Source: Bacteroidales bacterium (GTDB lineage: Bacteria > Bacteroidota > Bacteroidia > Bacteroidales > UBA1556). Taken from it: 6,284 nucleotides of DNA. The notes beneath the pieces are model-generated. The model was not told where the DNA came from, did not search any database, and worked only from the letters and a program-made list of their open reading frames with translations. The DNA lies in the NCBI GenBank assembly GCA_029939445.1, contig JAOZSY010000074.1:1-6284 (forward strand), given 5' to 3'. The position numbers were made by a program, and so were the translations under genes. Below, one piece after another: positions 1 through 6,284 of this stretch (within the stretch, counting starts at the first letter, position 1; the number at the start of each line of letters is the position of its first letter).

Positions 1-204
1 TATCATATCAATAGCCTCATTCATACAAATTGTAGAACAGTTTCCACAACCAATACAATCTTCTAGGTTATTAAAATGTAATCCTCTATAGCGGTCAGCG
101 GTTTTTTTCTCTTGCGTAGGATAAGTAACAGTGTGAGGAGCTTTTCCAAACTGTTTCAGAGCCGTAAAGGGAGTTATTAAACCTTTAATGTCAAAAAATG
201 CCAT
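1..204 (-). CDS. mbxN: NuoI/MbxN-like ferredoxin-type subunit, 5' part only (3' end beyond left edge)
   Basis: Only the first 68 codons are inside the window; the gene runs off the left edge with the frame open. It starts MAFFDIKGLI, and from residue 40 shows an R-G-L-H stretch followed by a 4Fe-4S binding motif, CIGCGNCSTIC (C50, C53, C56, C60). The RxRG-then-cluster layout is typical of NuoI and of the MbhN/MbxN subunits, which carry two 4Fe-4S clusters; the second should lie outside the window. The residue after the fourth cysteine is Met, where these motifs usually have Pro. In the family this peripheral subunit takes electrons from soluble ferredoxin and passes them to the NuoB-like subunit. 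It is the last visible gene of the operon, in the position of mbxN, but is separated from the large-subunit gene by 204 bases. The ATG at 204-202 is preceded by an A-rich leader and no Shine-Dalgarno. Family assignment is secure; the Mbx-type symbol rests on gene order. Confidence 0.88.
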   Translation of the reverse strand, partial: MAFFDIKGLITPFTALKQFGKAPHTVTYPTQEKKTADRYRGLHFNNLEDCIGCGNCSTICMNEAIDMI

Positions 205-408
205 AATTTTTTGTTTTTATTGTTAAAGCTTGCCACAATATTACAATCTCATCGCTGTATGCTAGATTAAAAACAGTCTTTTACTAAAGTAAACTTCTTG
301 TTTTTTTAATCTATCATCCATCTTGATCTTGTCCTCTTCTGACTAAGCTATATTATTCTATTCTATAATTATTATTCTCTCTTCACCCTTAATCCTTAAT
401 TTCTTAGA
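205..408. other. 204-base intergenic region between mbxL and mbxN
   Basis: This AT-rich stretch is the only long gap in an operon whose other gaps are 5 to 39 bases. No convincing ORF was found in it; the longest candidate I noticed reads 19 codons on the minus strand (321-262). It contains an imperfect inverted repeat (265-311) and, on the minus strand, a purine-rich segment just after the mbxL stop. I saw no tRNA-like structure and no clear promoter. It may carry an RNA-processing or internal regulatory signal for mbxN, but nothing in the sequence proves this. Confidence 0.6.
265..311 (-). repeat. Imperfect nested inverted repeat in the mbxL-mbxN gap
   Basis: A perfect 9-base outer pair (gattaaaaa at 265-273 and tttttaatc at 303-311) encloses a 5-base inner pair (tttac at 280-284, gtaaa at 289-293) with a 4-base loop; two more pairs can form after a 2-base bulge. 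Transcribed from the minus strand it could fold into a weak, AU-rich hairpin. No run of U follows the 3' arm in the transcript, so it is not a standard intrinsic terminator. In DNA this rich in A and T, chance pairing is a real alternative. Confidence 0.35.
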
Positions 409-1515
409 TTATCGTTCTATCTCTGGAGGACAAGTTCCCAAACTATTCATTATAAATGAAACGTCAGAAATATTTGCTCCCTTAAGAACTTCCTCTAAAA
501 GAGTAACACCATGCACATAAGCAGGGCCTTTTACGTGAACACGACGAGGCTTATTTCCACCATCGCTAACCACATAATAACCAAACTCACCACGAGCAGA
601 TTCAGCTTTAACATAAGCATCACCAGCAGGGATAGTCCATTTCATAGGATTTGGAATTTTATTATAAACCTCACCGGCAGGCATCTTATCAATTATTTGG
701 CGAACCATATTAATCGACTGTTGAAATTCTTCTCTTCTAACAAGAGAGCGAGCCCAAACGTCAGAACCTTTTTGAGTAGGAACAACAAAATCTAGTTTAT
801 CATAAATTAAATATGGATCGTCAATTCTAACGTCAGATTTAAATCCAGCACCACGTAATGGAGGGCCTACAACTCCCCACTCAATAGCTTTTGCTGGGTC
901 AATCCAGCCAATACCTTTAGCACGCTTTTGGAAAATAGTATTCTCAAACATTAATTGGTCATATTTTACCAATTGCTTCTCTAGGTAATCCATTGTTTGC
1001 AATACTCTCCCTGTAAAACCCTCTGGCAAATCTCTACGAACTCCACCTGGCCAAATATACATATGGTAAACACGACCACCCGTAAGCTCTTCAAAAAGAT
1101 CTAGGATATAATCACGATCACCAACAGACCATTGTGGCATAGTATATAATCCTGCAGAACCATTCTGACCACCAAACCATAGTAAGTAACTTGCCAAACG
1201 GCTAAGCTCCATTACCAAAGTACGAATCCATTCTGCTCTTTCAGGAACTTCACGACCTTCAATTTCCTCAACAGCTCTTGCATAGTTAAGTTCATTTGGA
1301 TCTGGTTCAGGAACACAAATACGACATACAATAGTAAAACTTTGTAGCCAATTTCTTCGTTCCATTAATTTTTCGAACCCACGATGCAAATAACCAACAT
1401 GTGTTTCTGCTTTTACTATTGTATCACCTTCAACTTTTAGTTTAACCATCATATTTCCAGTAATTCCTGGATGTTGAGGGCCTAAATATAGTGTTGTAGC
1501 TTTTTCTCTCATCAT
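409..1515 (-). CDS. mbxL: NuoD/MbxL-like large subunit with incomplete [NiFe]-site cysteines
   Basis: This 368-residue protein is a full-length member of the NuoD / group 4 hydrogenase large-subunit family, the cytoplasmic catalytic subunit. Family landmarks are LGPQHPG (11-17), HVGYLHRGFEKL (39-50), SFTIVCRICVPEPDPNE (59-75), ESARGEFGYY (305-314) and a C-terminal NSLGTCPPEIER. Hydrogenases carry two CxxC motifs holding nickel and iron. Here the first is kept (C64, C67), but the second has only C362, with E365 at the place of the bridging Cys, like the Glu in complex I GEVDR. The His in the GPQHP region that helps bind quinone in complex I aligns with T19, and the quinone-binding Tyr with V68. 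The protein ends at the motif, with no cleavable maturation tail. I infer that it is neither a working hydrogenase nor a quinone reductase; MBX/MBS-type sulfane reductase or an Ehr-like complex is likelier. Two tandem ATGs open the gene; the first is used here. Confidence 0.9.
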   Translation of the reverse strand: MMREKATTLYLGPQHPGITGNMMVKLKVEGDTIVKAETHVGYLHRGFEKLMERRNWLQSFTIVCRICVPEPDPNELNYARAVEEIEGREVPERAEWIRTLVMELSRLASYLLWFGGQNGSAGLYTMPQWSVGDRDYILDLFEELTGGRVYHMYIWPGGVRRDLPEGFTGRVLQTMDYLEKQLVKYDQLMFENTIFQKRAKGIGWIDPAKAIEWGVVGPPLRGAGFKSDVRIDDPYLIYDKLDFVVPTQKGSDVWARSLVRREEFQQSINMVRQIIDKMPAGEVYNKIPNPMKWTIPAGDAYVKAESARGEFGYYVVSDGGNKPRRVHVKGPAYVHGVTLLEEVLKGANISDVSFIMNSLGTCPPEIER

Positions 1516-1545
1516 ATACTAATTTATATGCTATTAAGCTAGTTT

Positions 1546-2127
1546 TTAATCTCTTGAATATTTCTTTGCCAACTCTGGAATTTCCTCTCCACTACGAGTT
1601 GCAATTACTTCTCTTACATCCTTAGCACCATCTCTACCTGGGCGCTCAAAGAATACATCTTTAATATATTCCGCAGTATCAAAATCGCGTCGCATTGGTG
1701 GCATTTCATCCCAGTCCTCAAGTACAAATTCCTCTCTACCTTCCAAGCCTGTGAACTGAATACCATACATCTCTCTAATCTCTCTTTGGTATGTATTAAG
1801 TTGTCCCCATATCATATCAACATTCTCGATAACAGGATTCTCTCTATTAATCAATGTTTTTACTAATAATTGAACCTTCAATTCTGGAGACCAAAGAATA
1901 TATACTAATTCAAAATGTTCATCTTCAAGCCAATCGACACACGACATATGCGACATATGCGTAAAAGTTAGTTGGTCTTTTACATAAGAAAGTACAGAAG
2001 GGATAAGCTTCTTTTCTACAGAAACCTCTACTCTTCTTTCCCTCTTAACTTTACCGGTCAAATTCTGGAAAGTTCCAGATAATTGATCAACAATTTTTTG
2101 TTCCTTAATGTGTTTATCTTCAGTCAT
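1546..2127 (-). CDS. mbxK: NuoC/MbxK-like subunit (30-kDa subunit family)
   Basis: This 193-residue soluble protein belongs to the NuoC / hydrogenase HycE-N family, a structural subunit that packs against the NuoD-like subunit in the peripheral arm and carries no cofactor. Visible landmarks are THMSHMSCVDW (56-66), a beta-strand core around LVYILWS (74-80), and the family signature QREIREMYGIQF (114-125), followed by WDEMPPMRRDF (139-149), which corresponds to the P-L-R-K-D-F region of NuoC. The charged N-terminus (1-40) and the tail after residue 155 are variable. NuoC and NuoD are separate genes here, as in MBX and unlike the fused HycE-type large subunits. The gene lies 39 bases after mbxJ and 30 before mbxL. 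The only ATG giving a complete domain is at 2127; its leader is A/T-rich without a Shine-Dalgarno. A perfect 9-base tandem repeat (cgacatatg twice, 1942-1959) encodes the HMS-HMS part but fits the normal family alignment. Confidence 0.9.
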   Translation of the reverse strand: MTEDKHIKEQKIVDQLSGTFQNLTGKVKRERRVEVSVEKKLIPSVLSYVKDQLTFTHMSHMSCVDWLEDEHFELVYILWSPELKVQLLVKTLINRENPVIENVDMIWGQLNTYQREIREMYGIQFTGLEGREEFVLEDWDEMPPMRRDFDTAEYIKDVFFERPGRDGAKDVREVIATRSGEEIPELAKKYSRD

Positions 2128-2166
2128 TGTATTTGCAATTAAAAATAATAAAATTTAAAAATAGAA

Positions 2167-2712
2167 CTACCAATTATAATCAGGCATATTCCAATTTTTA
2201 ATGACTTTCTTTTGATTAGCACGATACCAATCTATATTCTCTTTGTATTTGGTAGCACCATTTGCTTTGCCATCTTTTATAAGGCCTTGTAATTCTATAA
2301 AACCTTCAATAACAGCTTCTGGGCGAGGCATACATCCGTTAATATATACATCAACAGGAATATACTTATCTAGTAATTTAATGGTATTATAAGAATCCCA
2401 ATACATACCACCATTGATAGTACAACTACCAAAGCCGATAACATATTTAGGGTCTTGCATTTGCTCATAAGCTCTAATAACTCTTTTAAGAGTTTTTGTT
2501 GCTAAGTATCCAGTTACAAGAAGCACATCTGCTTGTCGAGGTGTAGCCATTCCTCTAATTCCAAATCGTTCGGCATCGTAACGAGAAGTCATTGTTGGAG
2601 GTATTTCAATTGCACCACAACCAGTACCATAAGCTAAAACAAATAGCGAATGTTTACGAGCAGCATTTTGAATTATATCTACTATTTTTTGCGATTTTTT
2701 ATCGTTTGGCAT
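2167..2712 (-). CDS. mbxJ: NuoB/MbxJ-like iron-sulfur subunit with three visible cluster cysteines
   Basis: This 181-residue protein is the NuoB / hydrogenase small-subunit homologue that holds the 4Fe-4S cluster nearest the active site (N2 in complex I). Landmarks in order are YGTGCGAIEI (28-37), ATPRQADVLLVTG (56-68), GFGSCTINGGMYW (93-105) and YINGCMPRPEAV (123-134). These give cysteines C32, C97 and C127, the only three in the protein. Complex I has a tandem CC and hydrogenases a CxxC in the first motif; the second Cys, shared by both groups at three residues before the Glu, is Gly33 here (codon GGT). A cluster with a non-Cys fourth ligand or an open site is possible; see findings. The gene starts 22 bases after mbxM, with a weak AAAAGAAA-like stretch upstream, and ends in TAG. 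Function as the electron relay between the NuoI-like and NuoD-like subunits follows from the family. Confidence 0.9.
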   Translation of the reverse strand: MPNDKKSQKIVDIIQNAARKHSLFVLAYGTGCGAIEIPPTMTSRYDAERFGIRGMATPRQADVLLVTGYLATKTLKRVIRAYEQMQDPKYVIGFGSCTINGGMYWDSYNTIKLLDKYIPVDVYINGCMPRPEAVIEGFIELQGLIKDGKANGATKYKENIDWYRANQKKVIKNWNMPDYNW

Positions 2713-2734
2713 TTTATTTTTCTTTTAAAAATAA

Positions 2735-3661
2735 TTATCGAATAAATACGACATATAAAACTCCAAGAACACCTATAGCTGTAGGCCATCCCCAGAAATA
2801 TCTAATTGATTGCTCAGTACGGTATCTAGGACTTACAACGCCATAGAGTACAGGAACCATATATAATAAGAAGGTTTTTACTAATAACATAACTAAGTTA
2901 GAAGCTCCTCCCATAAAAATATCGACGAATAATACTAGTTTTACAAAAGCCATTATTGCACCCGAAGTCATCATAAGTGCTAGATACTTACCTCCAAATT
3001 CGGAAGCAGGACCAGACGCTAACTCTGCAGGGGCAAAAGGCACATCAAAAGGAGCATAATGAAACATTCCTAACATTGCTAGTAAACCAGCAATAAATGC
3101 TAATGGTGACTCAAACATCATCCATGTATCATTTGCGTTCTGATAATCTATTAATCCAGTAATCGATGTGGTTTCTGCTTGCATCATTATAGCAACAAGA
3201 GCCAATACCCAAGGGATTTCGTAACCTACCATTTGCGATAAACCTCTCGAAACACCAATTGCAGAATACGGGTTACCAGTTTGTCCGGCACCTAAAGCCA
3301 TTCCCAAAGAACCAAAAACCATCATATAAAGAAGGAAAATAAGGTCGCCTTTGAAATTTAAGTTTTCAAACCACATCATATCACCCTGTCCGTTAAGGAT
3401 AGGTATAAACATAAGACTAGTTACAGAAGCTGTAATAGCGAATGCAGGTCCTAAATGCTGCATCCAACCGTGGTTTATGGCAGTTGTTTTGCTGTATAAT
3501 TTTACAATATCAAAGAAATTTTGATAAAAAGGAGGCCCTACTCTATTTTGAATTCTAGCGGTAACCTTGCGAACAAGACCACCATAAAATACTCCTACTA
3601 CAAACGCAAGAGTTATTGTTGCTAAAAATCCTAATATAGAAATCCAAATACTATTGTCCAT
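2735..3661 (-). CDS. mbxM: NuoH/MbxM-like membrane anchor subunit
   Basis: This 308-residue, strongly hydrophobic protein belongs to the NuoH/HycD family, the membrane subunit that docks the peripheral arm and starts the ion channel. About eight membrane segments are visible (near 7-28, 71-90, 106-126, 146-162, 184-202, 226-248, 255-275 and 291-307). Family motifs are RKVTARIQNRVGPPF (31-45), then FDIVKLYSK (50-58), GVSRGLSQMVGYE (136-148) and PFDVPFAPAELASGP (204-218) followed by SEFGGKY (220-226). The acidic residues that matter for coupling in the family are represented by E148, D206, E213 and E221. The last motif resembles hydrogenase and MBX homologues more than the PEAE form of complex I. 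It begins 27 bases after the larger antiporter-like gene, the order found in mbx operons. The start at 3661 gives a normal N-terminus leading straight into the first membrane helix. Confidence 0.93.
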   Translation of the reverse strand: MDNSIWISILGFLATITLAFVVGVFYGGLVRKVTARIQNRVGPPFYQNFFDIVKLYSKTTAINHGWMQHLGPAFAITASVTSLMFIPILNGQGDMMWFENLNFKGDLIFLLYMMVFGSLGMALGAGQTGNPYSAIGVSRGLSQMVGYEIPWVLALVAIMMQAETTSITGLIDYQNANDTWMMFESPLAFIAGLLAMLGMFHYAPFDVPFAPAELASGPASEFGGKYLALMMTSGAIMAFVKLVLFVDIFMGGASNLVMLLVKTFLLYMVPVLYGVVSPRYRTEQSIRYFWGWPTAIGVLGVLYVVFIR

Positions 3662-3688
3662 ATTGATTGTTGTTAAAATGTATGTCTA

Positions 3689-5536
3689 TTATAAAAATAT
3701 CTGTTCTGAGAAAAGTATTAATATTACTAGGAATATTATTACATATAAAGCATAAGTTTGACCATTACCAGTATAAATTCGTCTTACAAACTCGAATAAT
3801 GATTCTAGTCCGTTGCCAAATTTATTATAGTAAAAATCCATCTTACGACGCATAGCTGGTTCAATAGCTCTCTCAAATGGCTTATAAAAATCTACTGCAT
3901 AAGTAAGATTTTCATTTTCTGTTGGAATTTCACCACCAGTATGAATATCTTTTGTTGTTACGTATCGTGTTTTCTTTCTGTTTTTAAGACCTAAGAAAAT
4001 AAATGCTATACCAAATATTGTAATAATAGAATTAACAATTGATAAAGTATCAACTTGATCTCCCCATTGGTTGCTAAGAACAGTCATGCTCCAATCTACT
4101 TGTCCCATTCCAAGGAATTCCATAGAGTTTGCTATAGGCTCAAATAAATAACCTGGGAACATTCCGAAGAAGAATAATGACGCTGCTAATATCATCATTG
4201 GAATAACCATTGTTGCTGGAGCTTCTTTTACATTTTCAAATTCTTTCTCCTCTTGACCTAAGAATATACCAAATAAGAATCTATAACTATATAAGAAAGC
4301 TGCTGTTGAACTTAAGAAAGTCATAACAATAAGAAAATAATGATCTGAAGTTATTAATGACTCATAAAGCATCCATTTGCCAATAAAACCACCTAGTGGA
4401 GGAATACCTGCAAGAGCAATAATACTCATTAATGCAGCAACAAATGTCCAAGGCATTTTGCGAACTAAAGCACCAAGCTTGGTCATATCAGTAGTTCCTG
4501 TTTGGCGCTCCACAGCACCAACTGCCATAAATAAAGTACCTTTAAATATAGCATGCATTACAGCCATAAATATAGCTGCCATAACCGATAGCTTAGTACC
4601 TATTGCCAGTCCAACTACAATATATCCAAGCTGAGCCACTGAAGAGTATGCTAATAATCTTTTTGCATCGGTTTGAATAACTGCATAAAATGTAGCCATA
4701 ACACCAGTAATAGCGCCAAGCCAAGCTAATATTTCAGTATAAACAATTATATTACTATTGGTAGATTTTGCAAAAACTGATATTAAAACTATCCCTAGTC
4801 CAAATACACCCATCTTAGATAATAAACCTGAGAATATTGCCGTAAAAGACATTGGCGAATCAGAATAAGCTCTAGGAGCCCAAACGTGAAGTGGCATAAC
4901 TGCAGCTTTTACCGAAAATGCTATCATAAATAGTAATCCTAATAATGATTGCATACCCATATCAAGGCCTGCAAAAGAACTTATTAAGTCCGAAATTAGG
5001 AAACTATTAATTTGACTATTGGTAATAACAATCGCCATAAGCATTGCGTAACCACCAACAGCACTAAAAATCATATATTTAGTACCAATCTTACCTTCTT
5101 CAATTCCATTATAAACAATAATAAGGAAAGAAGACCAAGTCATTATTTCCCAGAAGATAAAGAATGAAATCCAATCGTTGGAAAATAAAATACCCATCAT
5201 AGCCATTACAACAAGGGTAAAGTTAGAATTGAAATATCCTAAGCGATCTTTACCTTTCATATAAGCTATATTATAAAGAGAAACCAAAGCGGAAACTCCC
5301 ATAACCATAGCTCCAAATAGCCACGAATAAGCATTTAAGCCAAATTCAAGGGTAAAATTTCGAATATTTACTTCTACGATATCTGTACTAGAAGTCATAG
5401 TGAAGAAAACCGCTGTAGCAGAACTAATGGCCAGAAAGCTAACAATACTGCTCAACATAGGAGTTATGCGTTTTGCCAAATAAGCTAAAACTGCACCTCC
5501 CAATAAAATAAGAATTATTAATAATAAACTGTTCAT
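3689..5536 (-). CDS. mbxH': Antiporter-like ion-translocating subunit (NuoL/HyfB/MbxH' type), 615 residues
   Basis: This is a full-length proton/sodium-translocating subunit of the NuoL/M/N-MrpA/D family, with some 14 hydrophobic segments in its first 520 residues. The residues of the ion path are all present: E130 in FFIFWEIMTW, K210 in AFSVKAAVMPLHVWAP, K241 in SGLLSKMG, H328 and K332 in MHAIFKGTLFM, and K387 in GIPPLGGFIGKW. The family signature DAKRLLAYSSVAQLGY is at 290-305. After residue 520 comes a hydrophilic and partly amphipathic stretch with DFYKPFE and MDFYYNKFGNG, then RRIYTGNGQTYALY and a last membrane helix (about 596-612). Such an extension is known in NuoL/HyfB/MBX-type subunits, where a lateral helix braces the membrane arm; whether this stretch forms one is an inference. 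It starts 5 bases after the preceding antiporter-like gene, without a Shine-Dalgarno. The prime symbol rests on gene order; a homology pipeline may call it NuoL or hydrogenase-4 subunit B. Confidence 0.92.
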   Translation of the reverse strand: MNSLLLIILILLGGAVLAYLAKRITPMLSSIVSFLAISSATAVFFTMTSSTDIVEVNIRNFTLEFGLNAYSWLFGAMVMGVSALVSLYNIAYMKGKDRLGYFNSNFTLVVMAMMGILFSNDWISFFIFWEIMTWSSFLIIVYNGIEEGKIGTKYMIFSAVGGYAMLMAIVITNSQINSFLISDLISSFAGLDMGMQSLLGLLFMIAFSVKAAVMPLHVWAPRAYSDSPMSFTAIFSGLLSKMGVFGLGIVLISVFAKSTNSNIIVYTEILAWLGAITGVMATFYAVIQTDAKRLLAYSSVAQLGYIVVGLAIGTKLSVMAAIFMAVMHAIFKGTLFMAVGAVERQTGTTDMTKLGALVRKMPWTFVAALMSIIALAGIPPLGGFIGKWMLYESLITSDHYFLIVMTFLSSTAAFLYSYRFLFGIFLGQEEKEFENVKEAPATMVIPMMILAASLFFFGMFPGYLFEPIANSMEFLGMGQVDWSMTVLSNQWGDQVDTLSIVNSIITIFGIAFIFLGLKNRKKTRYVTTKDIHTGGEIPTENENLTYAVDFYKPFERAIEPAMRRKMDFYYNKFGNGLESLFEFVRRIYTGNGQTYALYVIIFLVILILFSEQIFL

Positions 5537-5541
5537 AGGTT

Positions 5542-6284
5542 CTATTGTATAATGTTTTCAACTGGGGTTATCTCATTAACTGCTCCTAATACATTCTTTA
5601 TATACGTATCGGTATCCAAAATGGCAGAGGCAGCATTATCGATATATCCTGTAATAATATCAGGATAAATACCAACTACTAATATTGCAATAGCAAGAAT
5701 AGACATAGCAATAACACCACCAACAGTAGGCTTTTGCATAATACTACCCTCGGCAGCTTTTCCAAAATATAATCTACCAACTACTCTGAAATAATAAACT
5801 ATTTCGATAATACTTACAGCAAGAATAAGAGCTATAAGACCATAAAGAGCACCATCAGCAGCAGCAAGGAGTATATATAATTTGCTCCAGAAACCAGCAA
5901 AAGGAGGAAGACCAACTATTGCTAAAGCACCAAGAGAAAAGAATAAGGATATTAATGGCATTTTCATACCGTATCCCGAAAGGTATTTAATTTCTTTATT
6001 AGGAGTATTATAAACTAGGTAACTTCCCGACATGAATAATAAGCCTTTAATAATAGCGTGATTAAACATAAGGAATATGGCACCAAATACAGCTTCATGA
6101 GTTCCTATTCCGAAAGCAATAAGAACAAATCCCATTTGACCAATACTCGAATAAGCAAGCATCCGTTTTAATGAAGTTTGGCGAAGAGCCGTAACCTCAG
6201 CCACCACAAGAGTAATTCCTCCCATAACAACTAGGAAAGAGCCAGTACCATCTAAATCGAAAAGAGTATAAACAATACGAACTA
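5542..6284 (-). CDS. mbxH: Antiporter-like subunit (NuoN/MrpD/MbxH type), 3' half only (5' end beyond right edge)
   Basis: The frame is open to the right edge, so the ATG at 6225 is an internal Met, not the start: 19 further in-frame codons upstream read as family sequence (ending LDGTGSFLVV). The visible 246 residues cover about the C-terminal half of a subunit that usually has near 500. It shows the family signature ALRQTSLKRMLAYSSIGQMG, the channel residues H75 and K79 (fragment numbering) in NHAIIKGLLFM, and K134 in GLPPFAGFWSKLY, followed by the last membrane helices. It ends in TAG without the long C-terminal extension of its downstream neighbour, so it is the NuoN/MrpD-like partner. 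Together the two give a pair of ion-translocating modules, as in MBX/MBS. Further Mrp-like small subunits (MbxA-G counterparts) would be expected outside the window to the right. Confidence 0.92.
   Translation of the reverse strand, partial: VRIVYTLFDLDGTGSFLVVMGGITLVVAEVTALRQTSLKRMLAYSSIGQMGFVLIAFGIGTHEAVFGAIFLMFNHAIIKGLLFMSGSYLVYNTPNKEIKYLSGYGMKMPLISLFFSLGALAIVGLPPFAGFWSKLYILLAAADGALYGLIALILAVSIIEIVYYFRVVGRLYFGKAAEGSIMQKPTVGGVIAMSILAIAILVVGIYPDIITGYIDNAASAILDTDTYIKNVLGAVNEITPVENIIQ

Noticed and set aside
224..252. Possible Bacteroidota-type promoter (minus strand TAATATTG resembling TAnnTTTG) upstream of mbxN
   Set aside because: The -7 box has a mismatch and there is no clear TTTG at the expected -33 distance, so it cannot be separated from background in AT-rich DNA.
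262..321. A 19-codon minus-strand ORF in the gap before mbxN, with an AGAGGA-like sequence upstream
   Set aside because: It is very short, has no recognisable feature, overlaps the inverted repeat, and an AT-rich gap of this length yields such ORFs by chance.
511..795. Plus-strand ORF of 94 codons opposite the large-subunit gene
   Set aside because: It lies wholly antisense inside a well-conserved gene, shows no family motif, and is best explained as a frame shadow. The plus-strand ORFs at 2592-2846, 3667-3855 and 4377-4634 are rejected for the same reason.
409..1515. Large subunit as truncated by a frameshift at its C-terminus
   Set aside because: The stop comes directly after the terminal Arg of the conserved ending, as in NuoD, so the protein looks complete; the altered cysteine is a substitution, not a lost tail.
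1942..1959. Perfect 9-base tandem repeat (cgacatatg twice) in mbxK
   Set aside because: It encodes HMS-HMS, which fits the usual H-x-S-x-x-S region before the V-D-W of this family, so it looks like chance codon identity rather than a recent duplication.
5542..6225. A start codon for the rightmost gene at 6225
   Set aside because: The frame continues open to 6284 with residues typical of the family, and a protein starting there would lack about half of the conserved subunit.

Overview
The window holds seven genes, all on the minus strand and all belonging to one membrane-bound respiratory complex of the complex I / group 4 [NiFe]-hydrogenase superfamily. Read in the direction of transcription (right to left), they are: the 3' half of an antiporter-like subunit (NuoN/MrpD type); a second, 615-residue antiporter-like subunit with a long C-terminal extension (NuoL/MrpA-N/HyfB type); a NuoH-like membrane anchor; a NuoB-like iron-sulfur subunit; a NuoC-like subunit; a NuoD-like large subunit; and the 5' part of a NuoI-like ferredoxin subunit that runs off the left edge. 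From memory, this order (H, H', M, J, K, L, N) is that of the archaeal MBX/MBS operons (membrane-bound, ferredoxin-dependent sulfane-sulfur reductase of Thermococcales). I therefore use mbx symbols, while noting that homology-based pipelines may call these genes NADH-quinone oxidoreductase or hydrogenase subunits. No NADH-binding module (NuoE/F/G) is visible.

The most informative feature is the electron-transfer core. The large subunit keeps the first hydrogenase CxxC (C64, C67) but in the second motif keeps only C362. The bridging cysteine is replaced by E365, which aligns with the Glu of the complex I GEVDR ending. The protein stops right after that motif, with no cleavable tail. A normal [NiFe] site is therefore unlikely, and the His and Tyr that bind quinone in complex I are also not at their usual places. 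The NuoB-like subunit shows only three of the usual four cysteine ligands of the proximal cluster. The complex thus looks like neither a hydrogenase nor a quinone reductase; a ferredoxin-linked reductase of the MBX/MBS or Ehr (energy-converting hydrogenase-related) kind is the best inference. Its electron acceptor cannot be read from the sequence.

The proposed working is as follows. Reduced ferredoxin donates electrons to the NuoI-like subunit. They pass through clusters to the NuoB/NuoD-like interface, where an acceptor is reduced. The energy drives ion translocation through the NuoH-like subunit and the two antiporter-like subunits, both of which retain the Lys/His chain of ion-pumping members of the family.

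The genes are tightly packed (gaps of 5, 27, 22, 39 and 30 bases), except for a 204-base gap before the last gene, which contains an AT-rich inverted repeat. The strongly AT-rich DNA and A/T-rich leaders without clear Shine-Dalgarno sequences fit an anaerobic member of the Bacteroidota. That placement is an inference from style, not from a marker gene. Outside these genes I see no RNA genes, mobile elements or CRISPR arrays.
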